Positions 1-5,599 of a stretch of DNA of 5,952 nt are shown piece by piece. This DNA comes from JBOGJG01 sp050747825 (GTDB lineage: Bacteria; Acidobacteriota; UBA6911; RPQK01; JBOGJG01), in contig JBOGJG010000171.1 of NCBI GenBank assembly GCA_050747825.1, positions 1 through 5,952 of the forward strand. Direction: 5' to 3'. A program made the position numbers and the translations under genes. Positions within the stretch are counted from its first letter, which is position 1. Each line of letters begins with the position of its first letter. The notes under the pieces are model-generated. The model saw only the letters and a program-made list of their open reading frames with translations. It was not told the DNA's origin and did not search any database.

Positions 1-1566
1 TCAGTTCACGCCGTACATGGGGCGCTTGATATTTTTGAAGGTGAAGCGGTCCGGATTGACGGCGGTCAGGCCGGGAGTGTCTACTTCGATTATGCGCCCG
101 GCCACCGGCTCGTAGGCTGCACGGTAGGCGATGGCGGCTTTGACCACCAGAATTCTCTGTCGCTCGGGGTAAATGCCGTTTGAGATCAACTGGTGCAGGC
201 TGTTGGGATTCTGGCGCTCGCTGGTTAACATGAGCAAACTGGGCAGATCGCGGGTCGAGCCTTCTACTTCGATGACCGCCGTCAAACCCTGGTCAAAGTA
301 CTGCTCTCCGCCGTGTCGCACCTCCGGTTCGAAGTACTTCCCATCATTCAGAAGCTTCACCCTGCCTCGGATTCGCACCGGCCGGCCGTGAAATTGATCA
401 GTTTTCCCGCCAGTCTCAAAATCGAAGTCCCCGCCCACTCCGGACCTGGCGGCGACCTGAACGGCTTCAGGGTCAGCTATGCTCATCACCCATCCCCGGG
501 CTTTCTGCCTGACCAGCTGCTCCAGGAGGAAAGTGCTGTCTCCTGCCGAGCCGCCGCCGATGTTGTCTCCCATGTCTACGAGGACTACGGGAGACTTGTC
601 AGAGGCCATGGCCAGGCGCACCGCCTCCGCGGCATCCGGCAGGTTCAGCACCAGCCGGTCACGAGTGGCCCACAGCATGTCGGAGAGACGCTGGGCTTCC
701 CGCCTGGCCAATTCGGGATCGTTATCCGTAATCACGATTACACTCGGCCCCATAGCGGGCACGTCGGCGTACTGGTAGCCACCCGAAACGCTCACTCCCA
801 AAATTTTCGGGTTTTGCTGCTCCAGTTTCCGGCTCTCGGCCACAATAGGGGCGAGCGGCTGCGCGAAGGTGTTCTGATAAAGGATATTGTAAAGCATCGG
901 AGGCTTGACCAGGGCCATCACAGGCTTGACTTCCCCGGCGACGGCGGCGGCCATAATTTCAGCCGCCTGCTTCCCGCGCTCCTTCGTATCCAGGTGAGGA
1001 TTCTCCTTGTAAGTAATCAGGGCTGTGGCGTGCTCGACAATCTCCGCAGAAACGTTGGCGTGGAAATCATGCGTCACCACGATAGGAAAGTCAGAGCCAA
1101 AGAGCTCGCGCACTCGCCTGACGATCTCCGCGTCCCCGTGCGGGTAGCTTTCAACCACCATCGCCCCGTGGAGGGACAGGTAGACTCCATCCAACCGTGG
1201 AGCCCTTTTGAGAAGTTGAAGCATCTCCTCCATCAGGCTGACGAAAGCATGGTCGGTGACGGGGCCCTTAGGCGTGGCTGAGGCGAGCAGCGCCGGATAG
1301 AGCTCCAGACCCTGTTTTAGGCCCTCCTCTATGAAGCCGCTCACGGTATCGTTGCTCCGCGACCAGAGCTCGAGTGTTTCGGGGATACTGCTCCTTTCCC
1401 TCTTGATGAAGTCGGACAGCCGGGTTTTATCCGGATTGAAGGAATTGGATTCGTGGCTGATTCCTGCGATGGCAACACGGGGAGGCGACTGGGCATCCAC
1501 CTGCCCCGAAAACAGAACAGCCGTGAATAAGAATAAGAGGAAGGACATCGGCCGCAAGCGGTACAT
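1..1566 (-). CDS. Exported M81 family (MlrC-like) metallopeptidase
   Basis: Predicted zinc-dependent hydrolase of the M81/MlrC family (N-terminal DUF1485-type domain plus MlrC C-terminal domain), acting on peptides outside the cytoplasmic membrane. From the chosen start the protein has 521 residues, close to the usual family length plus a leader. Residues 1-25 form a signal peptide (positive YRLR, hydrophobic core, likely cleavage at VDA/QS). Family signatures in order: GISHESNSFNP (about 35-45), LHGAM (132-136), HDFHANVS (166-173), ENPHLDTKERG (188-198), and the glycine-rich DMGDNIGGGSAGDST (331-345) that opens the C-terminal domain. The His/Asp/Glu of these motifs are the likely metal and catalytic residues. 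The frame stays open to an ATG at 1593, but that ATG has no ribosome binding site and lies at the start point of the candidate promoter. The ATG at 1566 has AGAGGG four bases upstream and begins a proper signal peptide, so it is preferred. Divergent from the M19 dipeptidase. MlrC itself opens linearised microcystin, but the family is broad and the substrate here is unknown. Confidence 0.9.
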   Translation of the reverse strand: MYRLRPMSFLLFLFTAVLFSGQVDAQSPPRVAIAGISHESNSFNPDKTRLSDFIKRERSSIPETLELWSRSNDTVSGFIEEGLKQGLELYPALLASATPKGPVTDHAFVSLMEEMLQLLKRAPRLDGVYLSLHGAMVVESYPHGDAEIVRRVRELFGSDFPIVVTHDFHANVSAEIVEHATALITYKENPHLDTKERGKQAAEIMAAAVAGEVKPVMALVKPPMLYNILYQNTFAQPLAPIVAESRKLEQQNPKILGVSVSGGYQYADVPAMGPSVIVITDNDPELARREAQRLSDMLWATRDRLVLNLPDAAEAVRLAMASDKSPVVLVDMGDNIGGGSAGDSTFLLEQLVRQKARGWVMSIADPEAVQVAARSGVGGDFDFETGGKTDQFHGRPVRIRGRVKLLNDGKYFEPEVRHGGEQYFDQGLTAVIEVEGSTRDLPSLLMLTSERQNPNSLHQLISNGIYPERQRILVVKAAIAYRAAYEPVAGRIIEVDTPGLTAVNPDRFTFKNIKRPMYGVN

Positions 1567-1570
1567 TTTA

Positions 1571-1576
1571 CCCTCT
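1571..1576 (-). promoter_or_regulatory. Ribosome binding site deciding the M81 start
   Basis: Read on the minus strand this is AGAGGG, four bases before the ATG at 1566-1564. The alternative ATG at 1593-1591 is preceded by A/T-rich sequence with no purine-rich motif. The site therefore supports the 521-residue protein whose signal peptide begins MYRLRP. Confidence 0.6.
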
Positions 1577-1581
1577 AATGA

Positions 1582-1611
1582 TTGAAAACCCATTCGAATT
1601 TAAGGTTTAAT
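1582..1611 (+). promoter_or_regulatory. Candidate sigma70-type promoter for the M19-RidA operon
   Basis: TTGAAA (1582-1587, 5 of 6 to the -35 consensus) and TTTAAT (1606-1611, 5 of 6 to the -10) are 18 bp apart. Transcription would begin near 1618 and leave an untranslated leader of about 125 nt before the GTG at 1745. No better pair was found closer to the gene: CTGACA at 1658 and TATTTT at 1688 are 24 bp apart, which is too far. Confidence 0.4.
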
Positions 1612-1625
1612 CGCGTACATTTCAA
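1597..1625 (-). promoter_or_regulatory. Candidate sigma70-type promoter for the M81 gene
   Basis: On the minus strand TTGAAA (1625-1620, 5 of 6 matches to the -35 consensus) is separated by exactly 17 bp from TAAATT (1602-1597, 4 of 6 matches to the -10). Transcription would begin near 1590, giving a leader of about 24 nt with the ribosome binding site at 1576-1571. It interdigitates with the plus-strand promoter at 1582-1611. The region is A/T-rich, so chance matches are possible. Confidence 0.4.
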
Positions 1626-1732
1626 GTTTGCAGGCGATTGCACAACCGCAGAGTCGGCTGACATTTTTGGAAGAGTGCATGCCTGCGTATTTTTACGAGC
1701 CGGAGTACCCGGTCTGGTCCCGATCTCAAGGC

Positions 1733-1737
1733 GGAGG
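1733..1737 (+). promoter_or_regulatory. Ribosome binding site deciding the GTG start of the dipeptidase
   Basis: GGAGG within GGCGGAGGAAAAGCC, seven bases before GTG at 1745-1747. This is the only strong Shine-Dalgarno match near the 5' end of this frame. The frame remains open back to a TTG at 1628, but the residues so gained would bury the signal peptide and have no ribosome binding site of their own. Confidence 0.75.
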
Positions 1738-1744
1738 AAAAGCC

Positions 1745-2974
1745 GTGAAAAGACTGGTTATCGTCGCATCATTCATCGCCACTGCTTCCATGTCTGTTGA
1801 TCAGTGCCTCTGGTCACTGCCGCAGCCCGGTTCCGAGAGAGCCCGAAAGCTCCACGAGGAAGCCTTCGTCTTCGACGGCCACGTCCACATGATCAACCGG
1901 CAGTTCTATCAGGGGGGCAATATCGGCGAGCGGTACGCCGACGGCCAGGTAGACCTGCCCCGGGCGCGGGAGGGAGGAATCGACGCTCTCTTCATGACTC
2001 TTTTCGTGACCGAAGAGTACTACCCGCCGCGTTATGAAACCAGGCAGACCCTGAGGCTGCTCGACCTGGCACTGCGCCAGATCGAGCAGAACCGGGAGGT
2101 CGTAGAGCTGGCCCGAAATGCCTCCGAGATTGAGCGAATCAACCGGCAGGGAAAGATCGCCGCCGTCCTGGACCTGGAGGGAGGGTTCAACCTGGACGGC
2201 GATCCCGCCGTACTGCGCAGCCTTTACCGGCTGGGCCTGCGGGTCGTCCAGCTCCCCGCGCACAACTGGACGAACAACTTCGCGGACTCCTGCTGCGCTC
2301 CTCCAAAGTGGAACGGCCTGAATGCGCGAGGGCGTGAGGTCGTCCGCGAGGCCAACCGCCTGGGGATGGTCATCAACGTCTCCCACTCTTCTGATGAGAC
2401 GCTGGAACAGGCCATTGAGGTCAGCTCAGACCCGCTGGTGGCTACGCACCATGGTCTGCGCAGCTTCAACAATATCCCTCGGACCATGCCCGATGACCTG
2501 CTGAAAAAATTGGCCGCCAAAGGCGGAGTCATCGGCTTTCATATCGGGAATTCTTTCCACAACCGGCGGTATTTCGAGTGGCGCACCCGGAAGGCCGGCA
2601 AGCCCTTCTGGGATACCTCCGAGATCGCCGCCCGTAAAATTGAAATCTCAATCGAAGCCATCGATCGCCGAATCGCCTCTCGTTTTCCCATGGTAGGGCC
2701 CATCGCCCCGGATGACTTGGTCATGACGGTTGACGAGTGGGTGGGAGTTGTCGATCGGGCTATACAACTGGTCGGGGAGGATCATGTGGCGCTGGGGAGC
2801 GACTTCGATGGGGGACCCACACCTCCGAAAGGGATACGGGATATCCGCGACCTGTGGCTCATTACTGAGGCCATGCTGCGCAGGGGTTATTCGGAAGAAC
2901 GAATCCGCAAGTTCCTGGGTGGGAACCTGCTGAGAGTCTTCCGCCAGGTCACCTCGGAATCTGTAATGGAATAA
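1745..2974 (+). CDS. Exported M19 family (membrane/renal dipeptidase-like) dipeptidase
   Basis: Zinc dipeptidase of peptidase family M19, which hydrolyses dipeptides, often including D-residues and, in renal dipeptidase, dehydrodipeptides. Predicted 409 residues from a GTG start placed by GGAGG seven bases upstream. A short signal segment follows (KR then a hydrophobic run, residues 4-13); the cleavage site is unclear, and Cys21 is not in a good lipobox. Active-site landmarks: DGHVHM (H46, H48), DLEGGFN (E145, the bridging glutamate position), NVSHSS (H214), ATHHGLRSFNNIPR (H235 or H236, R239), LGSDFDGG (D353), and the C-terminal GGNLLRVF. The family normally has H-x-D at the first site, where this protein has H-x-H. 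The fold and the other ligands are intact, so it is probably active. The RidA gene follows after 35 bp in the same direction, indicating an operon. The M81 peptidase gene is divergent upstream. The physiological substrate cannot be read from the sequence. Confidence 0.9.
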   Translation: MKRLVIVASFIATASMSVDQCLWSLPQPGSERARKLHEEAFVFDGHVHMINRQFYQGGNIGERYADGQVDLPRAREGGIDALFMTLFVTEEYYPPRYETRQTLRLLDLALRQIEQNREVVELARNASEIERINRQGKIAAVLDLEGGFNLDGDPAVLRSLYRLGLRVVQLPAHNWTNNFADSCCAPPKWNGLNARGREVVREANRLGMVINVSHSSDETLEQAIEVSSDPLVATHHGLRSFNNIPRTMPDDLLKKLAAKGGVIGFHIGNSFHNRRYFEWRTRKAGKPFWDTSEIAARKIEISIEAIDRRIASRFPMVGPIAPDDLVMTVDEWVGVVDRAIQLVGEDHVALGSDFDGGPTPPKGIRDIRDLWLITEAMLRRGYSEERIRKFLGGNLLRVFRQVTSESVME

Positions 2975-2996
2975 GGTGAAAAAATTAACTTTGGAA

Positions 2997-3004
2997 AAGG
3001 AGGG
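2997..3004 (+). promoter_or_regulatory. Strong ribosome binding site for the RidA gene
   Basis: AAGGAGGG ends five bases before the ATG at 3010. It lies in the 35-bp gap after the dipeptidase stop, where no promoter or terminator is visible. This points to translation from a shared transcript with its own strong initiation site. Confidence 0.75.
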
Positions 3005-3009
3005 TTGAA

Positions 3010-3474
3010 ATGCAGAAATCACGAAGGGGCATCATGAGGGCGGTGCTGGCAAGCGCGGGGGCCATGGTGGGAGCAAACCACATCGTAAGGGCCCAGCAGC
3101 CCTCAGCCGAGCTCAAGAAGGAAGTTCATTACAGGGACGGCAGGAGACCGGAAAACCCGCTCTTTTCTCCCGCCATTACCTACGGAAACCTGGTCTTCAT
3201 CTCCGGAAAGGGCGCGCACTTCGAGGGAGACATCAGCGCCCATACCGATCATGTCCTGAAGACGATTCAGGAAGAGCTGGAGAGCGTCGGCTCTTCGATG
3301 GACAAAGTTCTCAAATGCAACGTTTACCTGCATGACCTGAAAGACTATCAGGCCATGAACGAGGTCTTCCGCGGCCGCTTCGGGGCCGAGCCGCCCGTGC
3401 GAACCACCATTGCATGTTACGGCGGCGTGCCCGGAGACTCTCTCGTTGAGATCGACGTGATCGCCTACCGCTAG
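3010..3474 (+). CDS. Exported RidA/YjgF/UK114 family protein with Tat-like signal
   Basis: Member of the RidA superfamily, whose RidA subgroup hydrolyses reactive enamine/imine intermediates such as 2-aminoacrylate to keto acids plus ammonia. 154 residues, against about 128 for E. coli RidA; the surplus is an N-terminal leader. Residues 1-28 read as a twin-arginine signal: SRRGIM (4-9), a weakly hydrophobic Ala/Gly-rich core, and VRA/QQ as likely cleavage site. The mature domain shows LVFISGKG (61-68), VLKCNVYLHDLKDY (100-113), the PPVRTTIA segment with R131 matching the substrate-binding arginine R105 of E. coli RidA, and VEIDVIAYR at the C-terminus with E147 matching E120. It is co-directional with the M19 dipeptidase 35 bp upstream and convergent with the amidohydrolase 42 bp downstream. 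Export is unusual, since RidA is best known as a cytoplasmic enzyme. Family and key arginine are clear; true imine deaminase activity and Tat transport are inferred. Confidence 0.88.
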   Translation: MQKSRRGIMRAVLASAGAMVGANHIVRAQQPSAELKKEVHYRDGRRPENPLFSPAITYGNLVFISGKGAHFEGDISAHTDHVLKTIQEELESVGSSMDKVLKCNVYLHDLKDYQAMNEVFRGRFGAEPPVRTTIACYGGVPGDSLVEIDVIAYR

Positions 3475-3516
3475 GGCCGTGGCCCGAGTAAGGCCGATAT
3501 CTTCGAATAATTCGAT

Positions 3517-4773
3517 TTAGCGGCTGATGTTCAGGTCTTGCCACATGGGCCTGGAGATCCCGTTCAGGTCCCACAGCGCTTTACCCTCGCGGATGGTAAG
3601 CTCGCATTCGAGTTTCTGGTCGCCTGGATATTTTCCGAGCCGCACGTCCAGGTAGCCGAAGTTGCCTGTCCGCAGGCTGAGCACTGTGAGGTCCGCCGCC
3701 GCGCCCTCGCTCAGGTGTCCGAGATCGGTGCGCTTGATGAAGCGGGCGGGATTCCAGGTTGACTTGAGGATGACCTCCTGCAGGGGCATTCCCAGATTCA
3801 GGAACTTCGACATGACGTTGACCATATCCTTCATGCCGCCGATCATGCTGCTGGTGTGCAGGTCCGTGCTGATCGAATCGGGCCAGAAGCCCTGCCGGGT
3901 GGCCGGCACGGCCTGCCGGTACCAGAAGCTTCCGCTGCCGTGGCCCACGTCGAAAATGATGCCTCGCTTCTGGGTTTCAAAAAGATAAGGGAGCACTTTC
4001 CCCTGCGCATCCAGCATGGGCACCCGGATCAGGTAGGTGTGAGTGTATATGTCGCCTGGGCGCAGGTGCTCGAGGACGAGCTCCTGAAAAGGCCGCTCGG
4101 GACGAAAATCCCCGAAGTCCACCATCACGGGGACATCGGCCAGGCGGCCCGCCTCGACCGCGCGATCCACCGGGTCCCACTCCGGACCGCGATAATGGGC
4201 GGTTTTGATCCCGACGATAACCCCCGGAAAATCCTTCACCCGCATCGCCGTCAGCTTGGCGTCCATGTCGGCCAGATTCTGTTCTACAGCCCCGCCCTTC
4301 ATGCCTGAGCCGACGATGTTCAGCAGGGACAGCACACGGGTTTTTGAACGATCAATGACCTGGTCCTTGAACTGATGGAAGTTCCTCCAACCGGCGCCGC
4401 CCGCGTCCACGACCGTAGTAACGCCTGCTCGCAGCGTGAAGCCGTCCGGAGGAACGGCCGAGTAGCCGTTACTGAGATAGGAGTCGTCCTGAGTGCCGTA
4501 GAACACGTGGGCATGAATGTCGATCAGTCCGGGGACTACGTACAGCCCCCTGGCCTCGACAACCGTCTCCGCCTGGCCGGTGGGTATATCGGAGGCCACC
4601 CGGGCAATCTTGTCTCCCGAGATGGCGACGTCCATCACTCCGTCGATATTGTTCCGGGGATCAATGACGTGGCCGTCATTGATCAGGATATCGTACTGCT
4701 GAGCCCACAGAGTCGGCGCACTCAGGAGGATTGTGAGAATGAAAAAGGCTGCCTGCTGAATTGTTTGCCTCAT
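3517..4773 (-). CDS. Exported amidohydrolase/deacetylase family metallohydrolase (COG3964-like)
   Basis: Amidohydrolase-superfamily enzyme, 418 residues. Residues 1-24 are a signal peptide (MRQTIQQ, then FFILTILL, cleavage at LWA/QQ). The dihydroorotase-like core follows: beta-sandwich strand YDILINDGHVID, VVPGLIDIHAHVF with metal ligands H87 and H89, GVTTVVDAGGAG, GIKTAHYRGP with K190 as probable carboxylated lysine, THTY (H245), DVGHGSGSF (H278), STDLHTSSM (D304, the catalytic aspartate), then NPARFI and the C-terminal GAAADLTVL strand. All six expected metal or catalytic positions are present. It resembles the COG3964 deacetylase group, in which, from memory, characterised members remove acetyl from acetyl-(R)-mandelate or N-acetyl-D-amino acids. 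The substrate here is not determined. The frame extends to an ATG at 4821, but that lies upstream of a consensus TATAAT. The ATG at 4773 has GAGAGGA (4783-4777) just before it and starts the signal peptide. Convergent with RidA and divergent from the adenosyltransferase. Confidence 0.88.
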   Translation of the reverse strand: MRQTIQQAAFFILTILLSAPTLWAQQYDILINDGHVIDPRNNIDGVMDVAISGDKIARVASDIPTGQAETVVEARGLYVVPGLIDIHAHVFYGTQDDSYLSNGYSAVPPDGFTLRAGVTTVVDAGGAGWRNFHQFKDQVIDRSKTRVLSLLNIVGSGMKGGAVEQNLADMDAKLTAMRVKDFPGVIVGIKTAHYRGPEWDPVDRAVEAGRLADVPVMVDFGDFRPERPFQELVLEHLRPGDIYTHTYLIRVPMLDAQGKVLPYLFETQKRGIIFDVGHGSGSFWYRQAVPATRQGFWPDSISTDLHTSSMIGGMKDMVNVMSKFLNLGMPLQEVILKSTWNPARFIKRTDLGHLSEGAAADLTVLSLRTGNFGYLDVRLGKYPGDQKLECELTIREGKALWDLNGISRPMWQDLNISR

Positions 4774-4809
4774 AGGTCCTCTCGCTTTTGCTGCACATTG
4801 TCGGGCCTG

Positions 4810-4815
4810 ATTATA
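4810..4815 (-). promoter_or_regulatory. Candidate -10 box of the amidohydrolase promoter
   Basis: A perfect TATAAT on the minus strand, 37 bp before the preferred ATG at 4773; transcription would start near 4803 with a leader of about 30 nt. No good -35 hexamer is found at 16-18 bp (TCAAGG at 17 bp is poor), so it may need an activator. Its position downstream of the alternative ATG at 4821 argues that this ATG is not used. Confidence 0.45.
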
Positions 4816-4870
4816 GTCCATGTTCTTTATAGCCTTGATGCTGCAAATACAGGAGACAAAATCTGCTTCT

Positions 4871-4903
4871 GCTGCTCATCCACCGGCTTTCTTGTCGAGC
4901 AGC
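4871..4903. repeat. 7-bp perfect inverted repeat in divergent spacer
   Basis: GCTGCTC (4871-4877) and GAGCAGC (4897-4903) are perfect complements around 19 bases. The repeat lies in the spacer between two divergent genes and has no T-run on either side, so it is not a rho-independent terminator. Centre-to-centre distance is 26 bp. It could be an operator pair or chance. Confidence 0.35.
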
Positions 4904-4914
4904 CGATCTGTAAA

Positions 4915-4960
4915 TTGTGACTGGTGCGAGTGACATTCACCACGACAAATCACAAGTGAC
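4915..4960. promoter_or_regulatory. Cluster of GTGAC direct repeats and inverted repeats upstream of pduO
   Basis: GTGAC occurs at 4917-4921, 4930-4934 and 4956-4960, starts spaced 13 and 26 bp. The same 46 bp hold TTGTGA (4915) facing TCACAA (4950-4955), TGGTG (4922) facing CACCA (4938-4942), and GTGA-CAT-TCAC (4930-4940). Such overlapping symmetry directly before a gene suggests a binding site for a regulator. No known operator is recognised, and no cobalamin-riboswitch B12 box is seen in 4774-5007. Confidence 0.35.
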
Positions 4961-4984
4961 GATTACCCCGTTCCATGTTATCGT
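4956..4984 (+). promoter_or_regulatory. Weak candidate promoter for the adenosyltransferase
   Basis: GTGACG (4956-4961, 4 of 6 to the -35) and TATCGT (4979-4984, 4 of 6 to the -10) are 17 bp apart. Start of transcription would fall near 4991, leaving about 17 nt of leader. The -35 uses the last GTGAC of the repeat cluster, so a factor bound there could affect it. Confidence 0.25.
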
Positions 4985-5007
4985 GCCTTTTTTAAGAAGC
5001 AGTTGCT

Positions 5008-5556
5008 ATGAGAATCTACACCCGCAGAGGAGACGACGGGAAGACTTCGCTGTTCAGCGGTGAACGAGTGGATAAGCACTCGCTGCGGATCGAGGTGTAC
5101 GGAACGGTCGATGAACTGGACTCGATCCTGGGGATGGCGCTGGTTTTCTCCCAGAACGTGAAGGTGAAGCAGATTATCCAGTCCCTTCAGCTCGGTCTGT
5201 TCGAAGCCGGAGCGGATCTGGCCACCACAGCCGAGAGCCGCCGGGAAGTCAAACGCATGCAGGAGGGAAACTGGCGGGAACTGGAAAAGATCATTGACGA
5301 CCTCGACAAAGACCTCCCCCGACTGAAGAATTTCATACTCCCTGGGGGCGCTCCGGGCGGAGCCATCCTGCATTTTGCGCGTACGGTCTGCCGCCGAGCA
5401 GAGAGGCGGCTGGTCGGCCTGATGCGCGAGGACGCGGATGTGAATCGGGAGGTTCTGATTTACCTGAATCGGCTCTCGGATTTGCTTTTTGTGCTGGCCC
5501 GCTATGAGAATCTGTCCGGAGGGGCTGAGGAAGTGATATGGACCGGAAGGGAGTAA
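5008..5556 (+). CDS. pduO: PduO-type ATP:cob(I)alamin (corrinoid) adenosyltransferase
   Basis: Transfers the adenosyl group of ATP to cob(I)alamin (or the diamide precursor) to make adenosylcobalamin in the cytoplasm. 182 residues, the normal length for the single-domain PduO/MMAB family, with no export signal. Family motifs are all present: TRRGDDGKTSLFSG (5-18, N-terminal ATP-binding loop), YGTVDELDSILG (31-42), FILPGG (109-114), RTVCRRAERR (125-134, ATP-contacting arginines) and YLNRLSDLLFVLARYEN (152-168), ending in the usual VIW. The ATG at 5008 has only a weak AAGAAG ribosome binding site (4994-4999), but it begins directly at the conserved N-terminus. The gene stands alone here: the amidohydrolase is divergent upstream, and the broken second RidA gene faces it. 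No mutase or other cobalamin gene is in the window, so the adenosylcobalamin user is unknown. Symbol pduO is by family; such genes are also called MMAB- or cobO-like. Confidence 0.93.
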   Translation: MRIYTRRGDDGKTSLFSGERVDKHSLRIEVYGTVDELDSILGMALVFSQNVKVKQIIQSLQLGLFEAGADLATTAESRREVKRMQEGNWRELEKIIDDLDKDLPRLKNFILPGGAPGGAILHFARTVCRRAERRLVGLMREDADVNREVLIYLNRLSDLLFVLARYENLSGGAEEVIWTGRE

Positions 5557-5560
5557 AGGC

Positions 5561-5576
5561 CTCTCCGGCCGGAGAG
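5561..5576. repeat. 16-bp perfect palindrome after the pduO stop
   Basis: CTCTCCGGCCGGAGAG begins four bases after the stop codon and would fold as a 6-bp stem with a GGCC tetraloop. No T-run follows on the plus strand, so an intrinsic terminator is not convincing, although the position fits a transcript end. It also lies in the roughly 45-bp stretch where similarity of the facing RidA gene stops. Confidence 0.4.
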
Positions 5577-5599
5577 TGCGCCGCCTGCCGCGGCTCCGG

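Noticed and set aside
313..1281. 322-residue plus-strand open frame opposite the M81 gene
   Set aside because: It is antisense to a well-conserved M81 coding region and shows no recognisable domain; a composition-driven shadow of a GC-rich gene.
1658..1693. CTGACA plus TATTTT as promoter of the M19 gene
   Set aside because: The spacing of 24 bp is outside the workable range; the pair at 1582-1611 fits better.
1628..1744. N-terminal extension of the M19 frame from a TTG codon
   Set aside because: No ribosome binding site before the TTG, no family similarity in the 39 residues, and a strong GGAGG exists before GTG 1745 followed by a signal peptide.
3474..3515. Possible terminators in the convergent gap: GGGCC-GT-GGCCC (3474-3485) and TCGAA-TAA-TTCGA (3503-3515)
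   Set aside because: Both stems are short (4-5 bp after allowing a loop) and neither is followed by a T-run on either strand, so an intrinsic terminator cannot be supported.
4774..5007. Cobalamin riboswitch upstream of the adenosyltransferase
   Set aside because: No B12-box-like GCCACTG element was found, and the candidate leader is too short for the roughly 200-nt riboswitch.
5333..5599. C-terminal 88 residues of the frame that starts with the second RidA gene
   Set aside because: They do not resemble RidA, are Pro/Arg/Ser-rich, and mostly lie antisense to the conserved pduO gene; treated as run-on after truncation.
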